Made by a program: the position numbers and the translations under genes. A model generated the notes under the pieces. It made no database searches and had not been told where the DNA came from. It saw nothing but the letters and a program-made list of their open reading frames with translations. This document shows, one piece after another, positions 4,465 to 5,983 of a DNA stretch of 5,983 bases. Position 1 is the first letter of the stretch. The number at the start of each line of letters is the position of its first letter. The DNA is from Deltaproteobacteria bacterium (lineage in GTDB: Bacteria > Desulfobacterota > Desulfobacteria > Desulfobacterales > ETH-SRB1). The DNA is taken from contig JAFDFV010000261.1 in NCBI GenBank assembly GCA_019309665.1, positions 1 to 5,983 on the forward strand, written 5' to 3'.

Positions 4465-5701
4465 CACCACTTCTTAAAGCGGTGCTTGCCTGACTGCCAC
4501 CGACATCCAGAGCCATTCCGTTTTGTTTGAGTTCATATCCGTCTTTACGTTGCAAGTAGACTCTTAGAGGATTTGCATTTGGTTTTTTCTCTTTAAACCC
4601 GAAAATTTTACTAAACAATTCCCTTTTGAATACTTTTTTATTGCTCCGGTGTACCTCAAAGAAAATCGCTAACACCGCTTTGATGTAGTAATCTGCATGC
4701 TCCTGACGAATTGTTAGCTGATAGGGAATATTATCAGCCCTATTGCCAATAATTTCCCCTTTAGTCTCCAAAATCTTCCTGCACAACTTAATTAGCTGAT
4801 CTCTATCCAGCTCACTGAACCAAGTGTCTTGAGAAAAAGAATCGGGTTGCGCGGTAACAGATTCTTTTTTTTGTGAAGAAATACCTTCGGGCTGGTTCGC
4901 AGAAATCCATACGATTTCCTCTGGACCAATCTGAAGCGAATCATAACTTTTAGCCCTTTTGGCCTTAATTGTTTCAAAAATGACCTTTACTATCTCGCGA
5001 ACATTCTTCCAGGCATAATTTTTAAGATCCAGCCTGGCCACGACCCCGAGTTTATAATCAGGAGCAAATTTTGATAACACGTTTTCAACTAAAATTTCTA
5101 TATCTTCCTGTCTTTGGGATATTGGCGGTAATTCTATATGTATACAACGGTCAGCCAACTCTTCTATAATTTTCTCAGGACGATTAGTGGTCAGAATCAC
5201 CCATGCCTCATTTTTTTCCTGGTCACCAAATAACGGCTTGTATATGCCGGGGCTAATGGCAGTAAGCAGATTATTTTGCAATTCAGGAGGACATGAACCT
5301 ACCTCGTCAATCACAACGGTCCCATTTTTTGCTCTTGGAAAGGCCCCTTCTATAGGATTATCCTTCAACTTGCTTCCAAAAAGGTCAGCACGGATATCCT
5401 GAGTGTTGTCTCTTGCAACAATGTTGACAATTTGGAGTTCTCCTTTTCTGAACCCGTTTTCAACAGCAACTTGGTGAATCACCTCTGCCAGATAGTTTTT
5501 CCCCTCTCCCATTTCTCCTGTTACCAACAGGGCAAATGGCCCTGGCTTCTTTTCCCGCACAAAATTTACTGCCTTACTAACAGCCCTTGCAGTTGCCTTG
5601 GAACGTGCCCCAAGCAACTCACGGATACGACTTTCAATTTGCTCAACTACACCAATGCGTTTGTCTAACCATGAAATAATTCCGAGCTGTGCGGTTAGCA
5701 T
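4382..5701 (-). CDS. AAA+ ATPase with sigma-54-activator-like core but no GAFTGA loop
   Basis: ATPase of unknown function, 439 residues. The AAA+ core (about 16-265) resembles bacterial enhancer-binding proteins: Walker A GEMGEGKN (62-69), LFG (107-109), Walker B VVIDEV (129-134) followed by ELQNNLL, sensor I TTNRP (171-175), an arginine in the finger position (R185, ADRC), LPPISQRQEDI (191-201) and sensor II YAWKNVREI (229-237). The GAFTGA segment that contacts sigma-54 is absent: LFG runs through a short linker to GAFPRAKNGT, which aligns with the later G-FE-A-GGT stretch. There is no receiver, GAF or PAS domain and no evident Fis-type helix-turn-helix. A flexible linker (about 268-293) leads to an unrecognised C-terminal region. 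The first 14 codons lie inside a large inverted repeat, no ribosome binding site is seen and a stop directly precedes the ATG, so the true start may be lost. The last 27 residues or so are encoded antisense to the hipA end. It could be a sigma-54-independent ATPase partner of the island or a gene damaged at both ends. Confidence 0.8.
   Translation of the reverse strand: MLTAQLGIISWLDKRIGVVEQIESRIRELLGARSKATARAVSKAVNFVREKKPGPFALLVTGEMGEGKNYLAEVIHQVAVENGFRKGELQIVNIVARDNTQDIRADLFGSKLKDNPIEGAFPRAKNGTVVIDEVGSCPPELQNNLLTAISPGIYKPLFGDQEKNEAWVILTTNRPEKIIEELADRCIHIELPPISQRQEDIEILVENVLSKFAPDYKLGVVARLDLKNYAWKNVREIVKVIFETIKAKRAKSYDSLQIGPEEIVWISANQPEGISSQKKESVTAQPDSFSQDTWFSELDRDQLIKLCRKILETKGEIIGNRADNIPYQLTIRQEHADYYIKAVLAIFFEVHRSNKKVFKRELFSKIFGFKEKKPNANPLRVYLQRKDGYELKQNGMALDVGGSQASTALRSGAISNIFSVVGLYLYQYFLHLSPTLYWQ
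4463..4486. repeat. Stem-loop at the hipA stop codon
   Basis: AGCACC (4463-4468) pairs with GGTGCT (4481-4486). After one mismatch, CTT (4470-4472) pairs with AAG (4477-4479), leaving loop CTTA. It begins within the hipA stop codon, where a terminator would be expected, but no T run follows on either strand. It is therefore at most a factor-dependent or mRNA-stabilising structure. It also lies inside the AAA+ reading frame on the other strand. Confidence 0.4.
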
Positions 5702-5890
5702 TTACTGTGTTTTGTCAGTAAGTTGATTGCCATGAAGGTTCTGTCGTAGTAGCGGCTTTACGCAACTTCCCAAATTGCTTTGGGCGGGATAAACCCGCCA
5801 CAACAGGAATCTGTCGATAAAGATTAAAGCATTCGAAAGGACCTGGAAATTACCTACCCGCACAGCTCGCAAAAATTTGGATCAGACAAA
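5660..5890. repeat. Imperfect palindrome of about 230 bp (foldback or MITE-like)
   Basis: CGAGCTGTGCGG (5683-5694) is repeated exactly in inverted orientation as CCGCACAGCTCG (5858-5869). The similarity extends outward through AAAT-type sequence to TTTGTCT (5660-5666) facing AGACAAA (5884-5890), and inward through TAG facing CTA. The centre of these arms is near 5775, exactly where a perfect hairpin lies: CCCAAA (5769-5774), loop TTGC, TTTGGG (5779-5784). A second hairpin GGCGGG-ATAAA-CCCGCC (5783-5799) overlaps it. Closer to the centre the arms still resemble each other (GCGGCTTTA at 5752-5760 against GCGGGTTTA on the other strand near 5791-5799), while the middle of the arms has diverged. 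The left arm carries the start of the AAA+ reading frame. No transposase is seen in the window. The 5702-5849 part holds no gene. Confidence 0.65.
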
Positions 5891-5983
5891 TTTTTCTGAT
5901 GGTATCTTCCACCTGTTGATCCAGTGCGGCAGCAATTCCGCAATTCTGACCACGCGCCAAAACCATACATATGATATGAGCAA
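5850..5983 (-). other. Open frame running off the right edge, unproven
   Basis: On the - strand a frame is open from the window edge to TAA at 5850-5852 (43 codons, with AAALDQQVEDTIRK in its middle). I recognise no family. Part of it (5853-5890) lies in the right arm of the palindrome, and the + strand of the same stretch resembles the first codons of the AAA+ gene. It may be the 3' end of a gene outside the window or chance. The segment also contains a 20-bp near-palindrome (arms ATCAGA and TCTGAT, 5881-5900). Confidence 0.2.

Noticed and set aside
1..5983. tRNA, rRNA, CRISPR array or transposase gene
   Set aside because: I saw no cloverleaf-like or rRNA-like sequence, no regularly spaced repeats and no DDE or HUH transposase motifs in any frame.

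Overview
The window is about 6 kb of a moderately AT-rich bacterial chromosome. It mixes an ordinary amino-acid and translation gene pair (aroQ-trpS) with several small mobile defence-type modules. Nothing here fixes the phylum. The gene content and the scattered GC-rich foldback sequences would suit an environmental anaerobe with a repeat-rich genome (Desulfobacterota, Nitrospirota or anammox-type Planctomycetota), but that is a guess.

Left part (1-877): a complete MazE/MazF-type toxin-antitoxin pair on the + strand (7-222 and 219-563). It is followed by a gene-poor stretch that holds the fossil of a HicB antitoxin (about 721-877), broken by two apparent single-base losses. Next comes a structured, gene-free segment (878-1051) with overlapping inverted repeats.

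Middle (1052-2609, - strand): an operon read right to left. It runs aroQ (chorismate mutase, intact, all catalytic residues present), trpS (tryptophanyl-tRNA synthetase, all parts present but split by two frameshifts) and a short ORF with an excellent ribosome binding site that is itself frameshifted. Either this segment is decaying or it carries sequencing or assembly errors. The two options have opposite meanings, because trpS is normally essential.

Right part (2610-5983): a complete hipB-hipA toxin-antitoxin operon on the + strand. It has a clear extended -10 promoter and a 7-bp dyad that looks like its operator. Running towards it from the right is a gene for a 439-residue AAA+ ATPase. 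Its core resembles sigma-54 activators, but it lacks the GAFTGA loop and any recognisable regulatory or DNA-binding domain. The two genes overlap tail to tail by 83 bp. The predicted 5' end of the AAA+ gene lies inside one arm of a roughly 230-bp imperfect palindrome centred near 5775. Both ends of this gene therefore look rearranged.

Taken together, three toxin-antitoxin families (MazEF, a HicB fossil and HipBA) lie within 4.5 kb around a core metabolic operon. The most interesting item is the GAFTGA-less AAA+ protein beside hipBA and the palindrome at its start. I do not see a proven new system.
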